Shown piece by piece: positions 25,123 through 35,836 of a stretch of DNA of 64,000 nucleotides. Numbering within the stretch: position 1 is the stretch's first letter; the number at the start of each line of letters is the position of its first letter. Below the pieces are notes generated by a model. The model saw only the letters and a program-made list of their open reading frames with translations. It made no database searches and had not been told where the DNA came from. The DNA is from Gossypium raimondii (lineage: Eukaryota > Streptophyta > Magnoliopsida > Malvales > Malvaceae). The stretch is taken from assembly GCF_025698545.1 (NCBI RefSeq), contig NC_068577.1:2823501-2887500 (forward strand), read 5' to 3'. The translations under genes and the position numbers were made by a program.

Positions 25123-27249
25123 TTAACAAGGAGGAAGGTCCTTTGGAGGAGGCAAAATGGACTGATCGGGTCCCTTTCCATTCTCTACCACAAAAGCAGT
25201 CTTCAAACCCCACCCTGTATGCAGCTCCAAATGGCAGTGCATGAACCAAACTCCTGAAGAATGGAAAACGAATGATTTAGAACTACTACTTTCCAATATT
25301 TGAGTGTCACCAATGTTACATGTTTAGTTTGTGGTGAACCTTACCTGGATTATCTGCCCGGAACCTTATGGCGGTCCAACCGCCTGTCGGTACTCCAACC
25401 GTATTCCTTTCTGGAGGATCAACCAAGTTAAACTTAGCAGGATCTTTTGCGGGATCGAAGTTCCCGATTCCAGTCCTAACAACGAAGAAATTGTAACCAT
25501 GAAGGTGGAATGGATGGGATTCAACAGTTAGAAGATTGGTATCCTGCAGTACTAACTCTACTGTTGAGTTGAATGCAATCTTGCTTAGCCTGGTACCCGA
25601 AGTGGTAGCAAGATTTGCAGTCAATGGTGCACCGGTGTAGTTGAACGGTTGAGGAGGGCGGTCGGGGAAATCCGCAGTATATACTCCCTTGATGTTGAAA
25701 TAATGAGCTTGCAGAAGCCCAATATGTGGCATAACAAAGGTAATGTTGTTCAAGGATGCAGTGAGTCGTGTTCCGTTCAAGCAGGTTGGACATGGGTTAA
25801 TTCCTAACCCGATAGTGTAGAAAAGACGCCTGTCAACTTTAAGAGGCACATTTGCAGGGTATAATGGAGAGTTCAGGCTCCTAAGTTTGGCATTGTAGCT
25901 CAATGCAAAGGCAGTGTCATTGGGTAATGGCAGCTTAGGAAGGATTGGGAGGATGGTGTTGGGAATGCCTTTGTACTGAAGTATAGCCGTTGCGGTTTTA
26001 TTGTCTACCGTCAATGGTGCATCCATAAAAGGCCTAGCGGCCATGAAATATCTACCAGGTGCTTGGTTAGCTTGAACAAGGACATTTGTGGTCTGCCCTG
26101 GTGCAATTAAAATTGCTTGTGTGGTAAATGGTTTGGTATAAACTGCATCTATCTCGACCACTGTCATATTATGGCCTGCGACAGCAAAGAAAAGTTCGTC
26201 GTTGAGTGCAGCATTGATGATTCTCAAGAGATATGTCTTTCCTTGTTCAACCTCCATTGCAAATGTATCTGCACCAGAAAAAGGAAAGTAAAATAAGAAA
26301 GAATGCAGGGCCTGTCCTGAATCCCCTATTTACTCGCTAAGCTTACGTTTCTCGGAACATGGGAACAATGGCCCTGGCTTTCCATTAATGGTGTGAGCAT
26401 CGGATGTATTTGGTGGCAACCCCAACTTGTTCCCTTGTTTCACAACTTCTTCGACATCGTTATTCCACCATTCACCTGCGTTTCGATTAACAAGAATTAC
26501 ATGAATTGTGCAACTAAAATGGAGCTCAGCTCGCCATTATGGATCAAATCATCCCACCTAAAACTATGTTAGTTTCTCTGTAAGGCTGAGGAAAAGGGAA
26601 AGGGGTCCCTTGCTTTGGCATGATCGCAATTGCACCATAAACAGTGGCTCTTAGCCAAAAGATATGTGCATGCCACCATAGTGTCCCTCTTTGACCTGTT
26701 ACATTAAAGTCATACGTGTAACTATGCCCGTTCTGTATAGGGCATTGTGTTATATAAGCTGGTCCATCTGCCCATCCATTGCGAAGCTGTTTAAGCCCAT
26801 GCCTGCCAATGCCATGAAACAAACCCAGCATTAGTAGACAACAATTTTGGAAAAAGAAATATGACAAAATGATGCATTGCTTACCAATGAATTGACATGT
26901 TATATTGTGCATAGTTTGTGACATTAATGACAACTCTATCGCCGTCTCTAGCGTATATGGTTGGCCCTGGAAACATCCCATTCACTGTAACGATAGGTTT
27001 AGCATGGCATAACCTGCTAACGTTTTTCACTTGAACCTGAAACAACATTTCAATGATCATATTCTAAAAGAAAGAAATGCAGCTAAAAAGTGAATATATA
27101 CAAACAACATTGCCACTGATTTAACTAAATATGCCTACATCGAACTGGTATCTTTTCACTGCTGCATCTGCAGGAAGCGAAACCAAGGCAACCAAATAAA
27201 GCAAGAAAAGCAATATTGGCCCTGAGCTCAAAATTTTGCCCATTGCCAT
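25123..27249 (-). CDS. Laccase, copy 1 (secreted multicopper oxidase)
   Basis: Minus-strand exons: 27139-27249, 26885-27036, 26558-26802, 26347-26475, 25345-26268, 25123-25253; GT-AG introns, 563 aa, full family length. Laccases oxidise monolignols and other phenolics in the cell wall, reducing O2 to water with four coppers. A signal peptide (about 1-30, [10 protein letters not shown] then a Leu-rich core ending ADA) precedes three cupredoxin domains. All copper motifs are present: HWHG (87-90), HAH (132-134), HPFHLHG (464-470) and [12 protein letters not shown] (526-537) with axial Leu. The C-terminus PPPKDLPPC resembles the LAC5/LAC12-like group, but this is a tentative match. Residue 477 is Arg where copy 2 and most family members have Gly (VVGTG). 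A miR397-type site overlaps the INAALND codons. TATAAAAG lies at 27301-27308, 52 bases upstream of the ATG. Confidence 0.95.
26199..26219 (-). promoter_or_regulatory. Predicted miR397 target site in laccase copy 1
   Basis: The mRNA segment encoding INAALND pairs with miR397 (recalled sequence) over 21 nt with one mismatch at miRNA position 3 and one G:U at position 15. Positions 10-11, where cleavage occurs, are paired. This is the standard location of miR397 sites in plant laccases. Cleavage itself is inferred. Confidence 0.75.
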
Positions 27250-27300
27250 TTTGCGAGCTTTAATTCTTAAACTTGTGGTGAGTTATGGTTTAATGGGGGG

Positions 27301-27308
27301 CTTTTATA
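27301..27308 (-). promoter_or_regulatory. TATA box of laccase copy 1
   Basis: TATAAAAG on the minus strand, about 50 bases upstream of the start codon; the equivalent place in copy 2 (49393-49400) reads TATAAAAA. Confidence 0.6.
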
Positions 27309-27956
27309 GAGCCTGGAAATTAAAGGTTAAGCTATATATGCTGTCATCAGTTTGTTAAAGGTGGTACATGAAGGCTTGTAAGCAAAATATGAGAGGGACT
27401 TGAATGGAAGATGGTAAGACTAAAACCAGATGTAATTGAATAAAATAGTTTGAAATATAAACATGAGAGCTACTTAAAACCAAACATTCTACGCCTGCAT
27501 GCCTTCAGCTGGTCAGCTTTTTCGTTAAGGAAAAGTGTAGAAGATTTGCTTCACATTCCAGCCGCTGTGGGTTGTTCAATATATATGTATATTTTTTAAA
27601 GTAGTTTACACAACACCCATATCTCACCTGAAAAATATGGTGGAGGAACAAGCTTCTTATTTACTTGTTTCCATTGAATAAACATATATTGTAAACGAAT
27701 ATATGGTAGCCTATAATCGTTATCTTCTGTTCAATTTAAGCAACACCATAGCGAAACCTTGGGCTTTGGCTTAAATTGGTATTTATGAGAAACAACAGTG
27801 AATTTAAGTTAATTTAGTCTCTTTTTTTTCCTTACTACTAATTGCACCATCGAAATACAACATCAATGGTTATTCCCCTTCTACAAGTCATATTTCTTTA
27901 GCAGTTGAATATGATAGGGAAGTTCAAACATCTTTCAATTGGTATAAAAATTTTTA

Positions 27957-28096
27957 AAATAAAAATGGGCCGGGCCGGGCCCGGGCTTATGATTTTTTTC
28001 CGGACCGGGCCTGGGCAAAATCTTAGGCCCATATTTCGGGCCGGGCCCGGGCCAAAATTTTTTATGGGCCCGACCCGGCCCATGAGCACCTCTAGT
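27957..28096. mobile_element. GGGCCGGGCCCGGGC MITE remnant
   Basis: Alternating GGGCCGGGC / GCCCGGCCC words are followed by a right end CATGAGCACCTCTAG, the terminus type seen at 3469, 4649 and 56002. The left terminus is missing. Confidence 0.5.
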
Positions 28097-29219
28097 TGGT
28101 ACCTCCGTTAGTCAAACCATTAAATCTACTTTTTTTATAAAAAGCTTAACCCATTAAATCTATTTTATATATCATACCACAACAAAATACAAAATATTAT
28201 AATGTCAAATTAAAATAACTTTACAGTTATAAAAATTTAAACATGAATTTAGATTTTAAACCAAACAAATTCCCAATCATTTATAAGAAGTTAAATTTAT
28301 TTACAAATTATGCATTAAACAAATAAATTAATTTAAAAATATTTATATATGTATAAATTTATTTGGATTGTTGGTAAATGCGGAGACCATGATCTTAGGT
28401 TTTAAAGTATTTAGGGTTCAGTCTCAACATAAACAATTATCATGTGTCGATCTAATGTGATATGTGGATTTCATTTGAATTTTGTTCGATTCTTCGTTCA
28501 TTTGTGCACTTGTTTGTGAACTATTCTATATTTTTTTTGATTTGTAAGATTTTTTTAAATTTCAAAAGTCGTAATCACCTCTTAGCAGTGTTAAAAAGAA
28601 GGTTAAAATAGGTCATAAGTCTATGATTCTTTATAAATTTAAAATTTAGTCTTTATAATTTTATTTTAAAATTTAGTCCCTTTACTTTTAAATTTCAAAA
28701 TTCAAATCTATCATTAATATTATTAAAATTATTTTATTAATTTCAAGCTCATTACAACGTCACCTTCTTAGCTACATTACTACCATATGAGTATTCTTTT
28801 TTATTATTATTTCAAAATGTCACACTAACTAATTTTACAAAAAATTAACAATCTTAACAATTAGATCCGAATTTTAAAATCTGAAAAATAAACGGACTAA
28901 ATTTTAAATTTGTGAAGAATATAGAGACCTATGACATATTTTAATAAAAAGAATACAAAAATACAAATTTAGGGTGCTTTATTTTTTATTGAGTTTATTA
29001 TTTTTATTTTTAAAATGGTCAAAAAAGAAAAGCTAGCATCCAAAAGTGATATTATTATATTTTATAATATAAAAACACAAAACTCCAAATTTATTTATTT
29101 ATTATTTAAACTCGGCGATTAAAGCGGCTCGTTTCCACAAAGACATGAGGGGTATTTCCGTCAAAATAGCGGAATCTTAATTAACCATTAAAAAAATAAA
29201 GACAAAAAGTATTGATTTA
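28097..29219. other. AT-rich intergenic sequence with a foldback repeat
   Basis: At about 28613-28947 the left arm (AGGTCATAAGTCTATGATTC, then AAATTTAAAATTTAGTC) is mirrored by a right arm reading GACTAAATTTTAAATTTGTG then GACCTATGACATAT, giving a ~330-base foldback element. No gene is seen elsewhere. Confidence 0.45.
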
Positions 29220-30095
29220 AGGGCAAATAACCAATAAAAGCCCATTTATTTTTAAAATTATCGAAATGGGCTAGGTCCTGAATTAATTATCGAAATAAAC
29301 AATTTCTCCCAAAAACGCGTCCACATCAGTGCGTTGTCAGGAGATAAAGTAGGAAAATGCTTTCTCTGTTTTTTAGGGTTTAGGGTTTTTTGCAATTAAG
29401 ATTAGGGTTGGGAGTTTTTGGGTTTTTAGATTTTAGGATTTTAAGGGAAAAAAATTAAATGTATAAGGGTGTAGGGTTTCTTAATTAAATTAATTATAAA
29501 TTATAAAAATTATAAATTATTTATAAATTATTAAATAAGTCTAACTTTATTTAAATATAGTTAAATATTAATTACAATTATTATATTTTTTCTCGAATTT
29601 TAAATTTAAACTTCTACAGTTTAAAATATATATTAAATATTAAAATATTAAAATTTATGTTAAATTCCATTAAATAAATTTATTAATACTTATTTATAAA
29701 TCATTCTCTAACAATCAATAAAAATTTACCCATGATCTTAAGACCTTAAGAAATTATTATCCCTAAAATATTCTATTATTAATATGATTGTATTATATTA
29801 AATTTCATTTTTGCATATTATATTATATTAATATTTTTAATTTATTATAAATTTAAAATTACAGCAAAAGATAAATTTAATATATATATATAAACTTTTA
29901 ACTCTTTTTTGTTTTTCATAAAAACTCTTTTCTATTTTAAAATTTGAAAATACAAAAATTCATTATATATTTTATTTTTAATTTATTATTAAAAAATTCT
30001 TTTAATAAATTTAATTTTTACTAAAACATTTAATTTTATTATTTTATTTTTTAGAAGAGTTTAAAATATACAACGAATAACAACTACCTTTATTA

Positions 30096-30410
30096 GATTT
30101 TTCCTTAAAACCTAAATACTAAAACCTAATCTAATTTTTTAAATTTTATAATTAATTTACTCAAGTAACCCTAAATCCTAATTTATTTGATTTTTCCTTA
30201 AAACCCTAAACACTAAACGCTAATCTAATTTTTTAAAATTTATAATTAATTTACTCAAGTAATCCTAAACCCTAATTTATTTAATTTTTTCCTTAAAAAT
30301 CATAAACGCTAAACCCTAATCTAGTTTTTTAAAACTTATAGTTAATTTAATTAAGAAATCCTAAACCCTGATTTGTTTAATTTTTCCCTTAAAACCCTAA
30401 AATCTAAAAT
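30096..30410. repeat. ~94-bp tandem array with telomere-like CCCTAAA words
   Basis: Four units start near 30098, 30191, 30285 and 30382, each with TTTTTCCTTAAAA followed by CCTAAA(C/T)...CTAATCTAA and an AATTTACTCAAGTAA segment. Each unit has one to three CCCTAAA or CCCTAAT words, so it resembles interstitial telomeric sequence, but the unit is far longer than seven bases. Confidence 0.65.
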
Positions 30411-30464
30411 GTTAAAAACTCCAAAATCCTAAACCCTAAAAAACGAGAAAAATGCTTTTTCAAG

Positions 30465-30556
30465 GAAGCGCTTTGTCCACGTGGACACAAAGCGCGCCCT
30501 CAAGGAAGCGTTTTCTGTCCATGTGGACAAAGCGCTTCTTTGAGGAAGCGTTTTCC
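30465..30556. repeat. Hairpin-rich GGAAGCGCTTTGTCCACGTGG block
   Basis: AGCGCTTTGTCCACGTGGAC followed by ACAAAGCGC is a near-perfect palindrome. A second, similar unit (GCGTTTTCTGTCCATGTGGA, then CAAAGCGC) follows directly. It lies just inside the right TIR of the element. Confidence 0.65.
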
Positions 30557-30688
30557 TGCTTTATCCCCTGACAACGCGCTGACGTGGACGCGTTTTTTAG
30601 GAAAAGGGTCCATTTCGGTAATTAATTCAGGACCTGTCCCATTTTGGTAATTTTAAAAATAAAGGGGCTTTTATTGGTTATTGTCCCT

Positions 30689-31476
30689 ATAATTTTTAGA
30701 CCAAAGGCTTATCTACGTAATCTCCACCGTATACGGCTCTCAACGAATCCTTAATAGGTAAAACCAACCAGACCAGATCACGGCAGCCCCCTTGAAACAA
30801 AAATAGGTCCCTATTCCAAGGAGGGAAAGCTTAAAACAAAAAAGCATAAATACAGGCGCCCCCCTTGAACACAAAAAAGCACAAAAAGCACGGCCACCAT
30901 AAAATAAGAAAATTAAGAGGCAGGATTTGAAAACCCTTTCTCTTTAAAATATAGAGAAAAGAGGGACCAAAGTGAAAGAAAATCGAAATATAGATTTGAT
31001 TTTCAATCTGCATTTTCAGGTGTTTTTTTCTTCATTTTTTCAGTTTTTTTTTTCTGGTTGATTTAGTTGTTTTTTTGCGTACTTTTCATTGTTAGATTTA
31101 GTTTGAAATAGATTGAATCTATTTTGAATTTTTTGTAAAGAAAATCAAAATATACCTTTGATTTTTAATCTGCATTTTCAGTTACGTTTTTTTTTTCATT
31201 TTTTTCGGTTGATTTCGCTTTTTTTTTTTTTGCTTACTTTTCATTTTGTTTTTTATTGTTACATTAAGTTGAAACAGATTGATTTTAATTTTTTTTGAAG
31301 ATTTCTTGCGTTTCGAAGCTCAGATTTGGATTTCTTTCGACGATTATTTATCTCTTTGAGTTTGGATACGCTGAACATCTCATTTGCCGGATTTAATCTG
31401 TTTTTTATCTGTAGCTATCAATTGCTGGTACTTTCAAGCAGTAGATCTTTTGTTTTGATAAGAAACGCAGCTATCA
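30689..31476 (+). other. Upstream region of the purine-synthesis gene
   Basis: A T-rich leader precedes the ATG at 31477, and two diverged copies of AATCGAAATATAGATTTGATTTTCAATCTGCATTTTCAG-like sequence (about 30980-31018 and 31140-31182) form a short local duplication. It does not match the sequence found upstream of the exon-1 fragments at 39778 and 42665. Confidence 0.45.
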
Positions 31477-34400
31477 ATGGCTGTGTTTTCGAGCTCCAAC
31501 TTTGAAGCAGTATTTTCTTTCGAGCGATCTCAGTTTCTTTCCCGGCCACCATCATCTCTCTCACTCCGCTTCTTCTCTGTATCTATCGCCGCCGATAACC
31601 GCAACCGCAACCATCGCCTCCGGCACTCTTCTTCTTCTTCGAAACTCTACAATCCCACCTTCGCTTGCCGCGCCTCATGTGACTCTCACGAGACTGACTC
31701 CTCTCACAGGTTTGTTATTAAAACAAAAGAATACAAAATTTGAGTCTTTTTTGTTATTGTGAATTATTTACGTTCAAATGGTTTTTTTTTCTTTCTTTTT
31801 TGTAGGAAGGATGATGATTCTTCAGTTCATGGTCTATCCAAAAAGATAGTTGGTGTATTAGGAGGAGGGCAATTGGGTCGTATGTTATGCCAAGCAGCTT
31901 CCAAGATGGCCATTAAAGTTATGGTTTTGGACCCTTCAGAGAATTGCCCGGCTAGTGCCCTTGCTTATGATCACATGGTTGGGAGCTTTGATGACAGTGC
32001 TACTGTTGAAGAATTTGCTAAAAGGTCCAATTTTGATACTTAATTTATTTCCTTTCTTTGTTTTAACTGAAGTATTCATGCTCATTGTATGTTTTTTGGT
32101 AGTTAGATGTGGAGTTTTGACGGTTGAAACTGAACATGTGGATGTTGCCACTCTAGAGAAGCTTGAACAACAAGGAATTGATTGTGAACCTAAAGCTTCT
32201 ACCATTCGAATTATCCAAGTAAATTCCCTAGGCTTGTTTACTTGCGAGCGGTACTAATGTCTGTAATAAATTGCATCAGTTTCCTTTTACTGTTGATACC
32301 TGAATGGATGTTAAGCATAATGTACTTTTTACGGCGAGTTATCAAGCTGGATTTACTATTTTACAGGATAAATATCTCCAGAAAGTTCATTTTTCTCGAT
32401 ATGGCATTCCACTTCCTGAGTTTATGGAGGTTTGCTTTCTGTTTTTTATTTTATAGGGGTTTATTCTATTGTATTGAAATTCTTTAAAACTTATATTGAT
32501 ATATTGGTCTCTCTATATTAATAAAAGCAGATTAATAATCTAGAAGAAACCAAGAGAGCAGGCGAACTATATGGCTATCCTCTTATGATTAAGAGCAAGA
32601 GGTTAGCTTATGATGGGCGAGGAAATGCTGTTGCAAAGAGTGAAGGAGAGCTTTCTTCGGCCATAGATGGTAAGGGAGATGCTATTAGAAAGGAGATTTT
32701 TGTAGCATTTCATCATTTTCTTAATTCATAATGACTTACCTTAATTTTTTAAGGCATAGGATTTCTCTAAATATTTGTCAAAGACTAAAATGTTGGTTGT
32801 GGGTATCATTCCAAATCTACAATTTGTATCTACAATTTGTATAAGTCTTTACTATATCAATACTTACAGAAGAACATGTCTAATTTGATGTAGATGTTCA
32901 TATGGTGATTGTCACTTGGGACTGGAGAAGTTGTCTTGTATTCTTTCCTTTTCTTTATTAGTATCTAATTTTGCCTATGACTAGTTCCTTGTTCTTCTTG
33001 ACTTTGAAATTTCTCATAAACTCCATTTTTGTAACTTAGATACTGAACATTTACTTTTCCAGTTTAAAGAATTTTCATTTTTATTGCAGTTCTTGGTGGA
33101 TTTGGTCATGGCCTGTACGTTGAGAAATGGGCTCCTTTCATAAAGGTGAATGTCTAGAATGTACTGTTGACATTTTTACTATGCATTTATTTCCTCTTTA
33201 TTTATTTTGTACTTGATAACTTTATGCTCACTGTATTGATGGGGTATTTTTCGAGCTGCCTCGTCATGATACAAATAATTACTATTTGTTTATAGACATA
33301 CTTTTGAATTGTACTGACGTTGCTTTTAGGAGTTGGCTGTCATCGTGGCAAGAGGAAGAGATAACTCTATCCTGTGCTATCCAGTTGTTGAAACTATTCA
33401 CAAGTAAGACATTCACGTTCCTTACTAGAATTCCATTTATTGTAAATTAGAATTATGTGATAATATTTACATATGACTTGCGAGGAGCTCTGTAAATCTA
33501 CTATGATTGTAAATTTGGGGGCTCTTATAGGGAAAACATATGTCACATGGTTAAGGCACCTGTTGACGTGCCATGGAGGATCAGAAAACTTGCAAATGAT
33601 GTTGCATATAAAGCTATAAGTTCATTAGAAGGTGCTGGTGTCTTTGCAGTGGAGTTGTTTTTGACGAGGGATGGTCAGGTGTACATCTGCCATCTTTATG
33701 AGTTTTTTATTCCACTCCTAGATGACCAGCAATAATTCAGCAATTTTGCCTTTGACTGACCTATTCTTTGTTTCTATTAGATTCTACTAAATGAAGTAGC
33801 TCCAAGACCTCATAATAGTGGTCATCACACTATTGAGTCCTGCTATACATCACAGTTTGAACAGCATTTGCGGGCTGTTGTTGGTCTTCCTCTCGGTGAT
33901 CCATCCATGAAAACTCCAGCTGCTATCATGTACAATCTACTGGGTGAGGATGAAGTAGGTTCCTTCTCTTCCTTTTCCATAACTTCCACACCTTTCTGCT
34001 TTTATGCTTCTTATCATAAGCTAAAATAACTTTATACATGAGTATAATTTACTGAAATTTTCTGTTTTCCTTGTGCTTGTGGGCAGTGAATTAGATTGTT
34101 AGATTTGAGTTACACTAAAAATTATATGGTTTCAGGGGGAGCCAGGTTTCAAAGTGGCTCATCAACTTATAGCAAGGGCACTGGAGATTCCAGGAGCTAC
34201 TGCTCATTGGTATGATAAGACAGGTTAGGTCTGCTTTAAGTTTCCTCAGGCTTATCCATCTCGCTGTCCTATTTTTTTTTTCTCTCATACACATGTTCTT
34301 ATTAATTGGCTGTCATGATGTTTTTACCAGAAATGCGAAGGCAAAGGAAGATGGGTCATGTAACTCTTGTTGGCCCTTCTGTTGGTGTTTTAGAAGCACG

Positions 34401-35491
34401 GCTGAAATCAATGCTGAGGGAAGAAGGTTATGAAAATCTGAATGAAGGTCAGTTGACCTAGAGTTGATGCTTGAACTTCAATTTTGTTGTCAGTTTGTTT
34501 TTTGTTGCAAATTTATTTAAAGGTTGAATTAGAAGTATGCGGACATAGCTGAAATTGAACCACGTGAAGAATCGAAACTACCGTTGGTTGGCTTTACTGA
34601 CATTTTGGATCCTTTTTGTTGCTAAATGCAGCTGCACCACGTGTTGGGATTGTAATGGGTTCGGATTCAGATCTTCCAGTTATGAAGGATGCAGCTAGAA
34701 TCTTAAATATGTTTGGTGTGTCTACTGAGGTAGCATTTCTTTTAGCTTTAGAATTTTTGTTTACAAATGATGCAAATCCACTTTGACTCCATTGATTAAT
34801 TTATTTGCAGGTTCGGATAGTCTCAGCACACCGGACCCCTGAACTGATGTACTCTTATGCCTCCTCTGCTAGGGAGCGAGGCATTCAGGTTATCATTGCT
34901 GGGGCTGGTGGTGCAGCTCACTTACCAGGCTAGTTATATATACAATTATTGTTTAACATCATTCTCCAACATGCATTAGCTATGTTAGTGACACTGATGA
35001 GGCCTGTTTTGAATTATAGGTATGGTAGCTTCACTTACACCTTTACCTGTTATCGGTGTCCCTGTCCGTGCCTCTACATTGGACGGAATCGATTCACTCT
35101 TGTCAATCGTGCAGGTAAGACTTGAACTTGTACATGACATTGCATTCCCAAATGCTCGATGTTTATACTTATTTTAATGATGCAGATGCCAAGGGGTGTT
35201 CCTGTTGCAACGGTTGCAGTAAACAACGCTACAAACGCAGGATTGCTGGCAGTAAGGATGTTGGGAGTTGGTGATGCTGATCTATTGGCGAGGTAAGTTC
35301 CCATCTCTCTTTATATAAATAAAAGATGGATGCGTTTGAAATTGAAACGTTGTGAATTCTAGTTTTGATTCGTGTTTTGTGTCGCACTTATCCTTAGAAT
35401 GAATCAGTATCAAGAAGACACAAGGGACTATGTCTTGACAAAAGCTGAGAAGCTACGGAAGGATGGTTGGGAAGCTTATTTAAATCAGTAA
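31477..35491 (+). CDS. Phosphoribosylaminoimidazole carboxylase, PurK-PurE fusion, plastidial
   Basis: Exons: 31477-31709, 31806-32024, 32107-32218, 32367-32429, 32531-32669, 33090-33145, 33330-33403, 33531-33678, 33781-33954, 34136-34223, 34331-34447, 34632-34729, 34811-34928, 35020-35114, 35186-35292, 35398-35491; 644 aa. The enzyme carboxylates AIR to CAIR in de novo purine synthesis. Residues 1-80 are Ser/Arg-rich, a plastid transit peptide. The PurK ATP-grasp part starts [12 protein letters not shown] (94-105) and includes [18 protein letters not shown] and [16 protein letters not shown]. The PurE part has [10 protein letters not shown] (483-492), SAHRTPE (512-518) and [14 protein letters not shown], where the catalytic Ser and His of the class lie. 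All junctions are GT-AG except intron 13 (34929-35019), which begins GC. No other frame gives HLPGMV. The gene looks functional. Confidence 0.95.
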
Positions 35492-35530
35492 GAGTAACGG
35501 CTTACTAGAAGGATGGTTGTGTTTTCCAAT

Positions 35531-35836
35531 ATGGCTTCGCTTAAAGTTACAGTTACATTCCTTTTCTGCATTATTTTGTTATTCGCCTACCAACATTTTT
35601 CCGCCATAAGGCCTCTCCCTCATGTTGAAGATCACCTGTTTGCTGTGATTTTCAATAAAAATCTTATAATTCAAGTGCTTCAAAGGGGTATGGTGCCACC
35701 GTCTGGTGAAAACCCTTGCACTAATATACCTCGACGTAGCGGCGGTGGCACCTACACAAGTAATTTATTTCTTGTAAATTGGTTTTTTTTTTTTCCGGGG
35801 AAGAACCCATGGGAAATTATTGTAGGATTCAATTAG
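35531..35836 (+). CDS. Putative secreted signalling-peptide precursor with a CTNIP motif
   Basis: A single-exon ORF starts 39 bases after the purine gene's stop codon; an in-frame ATG at 35513 is also possible. Residues 1-25 (MASLKVTVTFLFCIILLFAY...) form a clear signal peptide. A variable middle is followed by QRGMVPPSGENPCTNIPRRS (from about residue 52), with CTNIP at 63-67. The layout of signal peptide, spacer and conserved C-terminal peptide containing CTNIP matches the CTNIP/SCREW phytocytokine family, whose mature peptides are perceived by the LRR kinase HSL3/NUT. Oddities: the C-terminus reads GGGTYTS where I recall family members carrying a second cysteine, and the frame then runs 25 codons into low-complexity Phe-rich sequence, as if the original stop was lost. 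It may be a decaying copy. Expression is unknown. Confidence 0.6.
   Translation: MASLKVTVTFLFCIILLFAYQHFSAIRPLPHVEDHLFAVIFNKNLIIQVLQRGMVPPSGENPCTNIPRRSGGGTYTSNLFLVNWFFFFPGKNPWEIIVGFN

Larger units (their letters stand above)
24852..27950. repeat. Laccase-bearing duplication, copy 1 (partner 46935-50035)
   Basis: About 3.1 kb, comprising the whole laccase gene with introns, ~700 bases of promoter and ~270 bases of 3' flank, is repeated in the same orientation 22 kb downstream with only scattered differences. Similarity ends near 27950, where copy 1 runs into a GGGCCGGGCC-rich MITE remnant. Confidence 0.9.
29220..30688. mobile_element. Non-autonomous MULE-like element with ~130-bp TIRs
   Basis: The left end AGGGCAAATAACCAATAAAA and the right end (minus strand AGGGACAATAACCAATAAAA) are inverted repeats. 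They extend through CAGGTCCTGAATTAATTA... and AAAACGCGTCCACGTCAGCGC, more than 100 bases. The GCGTCCACGT...GCGCG words are shared with the PMD transposon at 39880-42383, suggesting a related family. The interior has no transposase ORF, only AT-rich sequence and a tandem array. A matching target duplication could not be seen. Confidence 0.7.

Noticed and set aside
27905-28111. Overlapping frames rich in GPGP on both strands
   Set aside because: They are produced by the GGGCCGGGCCC palindromic MITE remnant.
30096-30410. Interstitial telomere from chromosome fusion
   Set aside because: CCCTAAA words are spaced in ~94-base units inside a TIR element rather than in head-to-tail heptamers, so transposon content explains them better.
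29210-30698. Target-site duplication for the MULE-like element
   Set aside because: Flanking ATTGATTTA and ATAATTTTT agree at only about half of positions, no better than chance in A/T-rich sequence.
31759-32257. Open frames running from exon 2 into introns of the purine gene
   Set aside because: The protein-family match stops at the splice sites, and intron translation has no homology.
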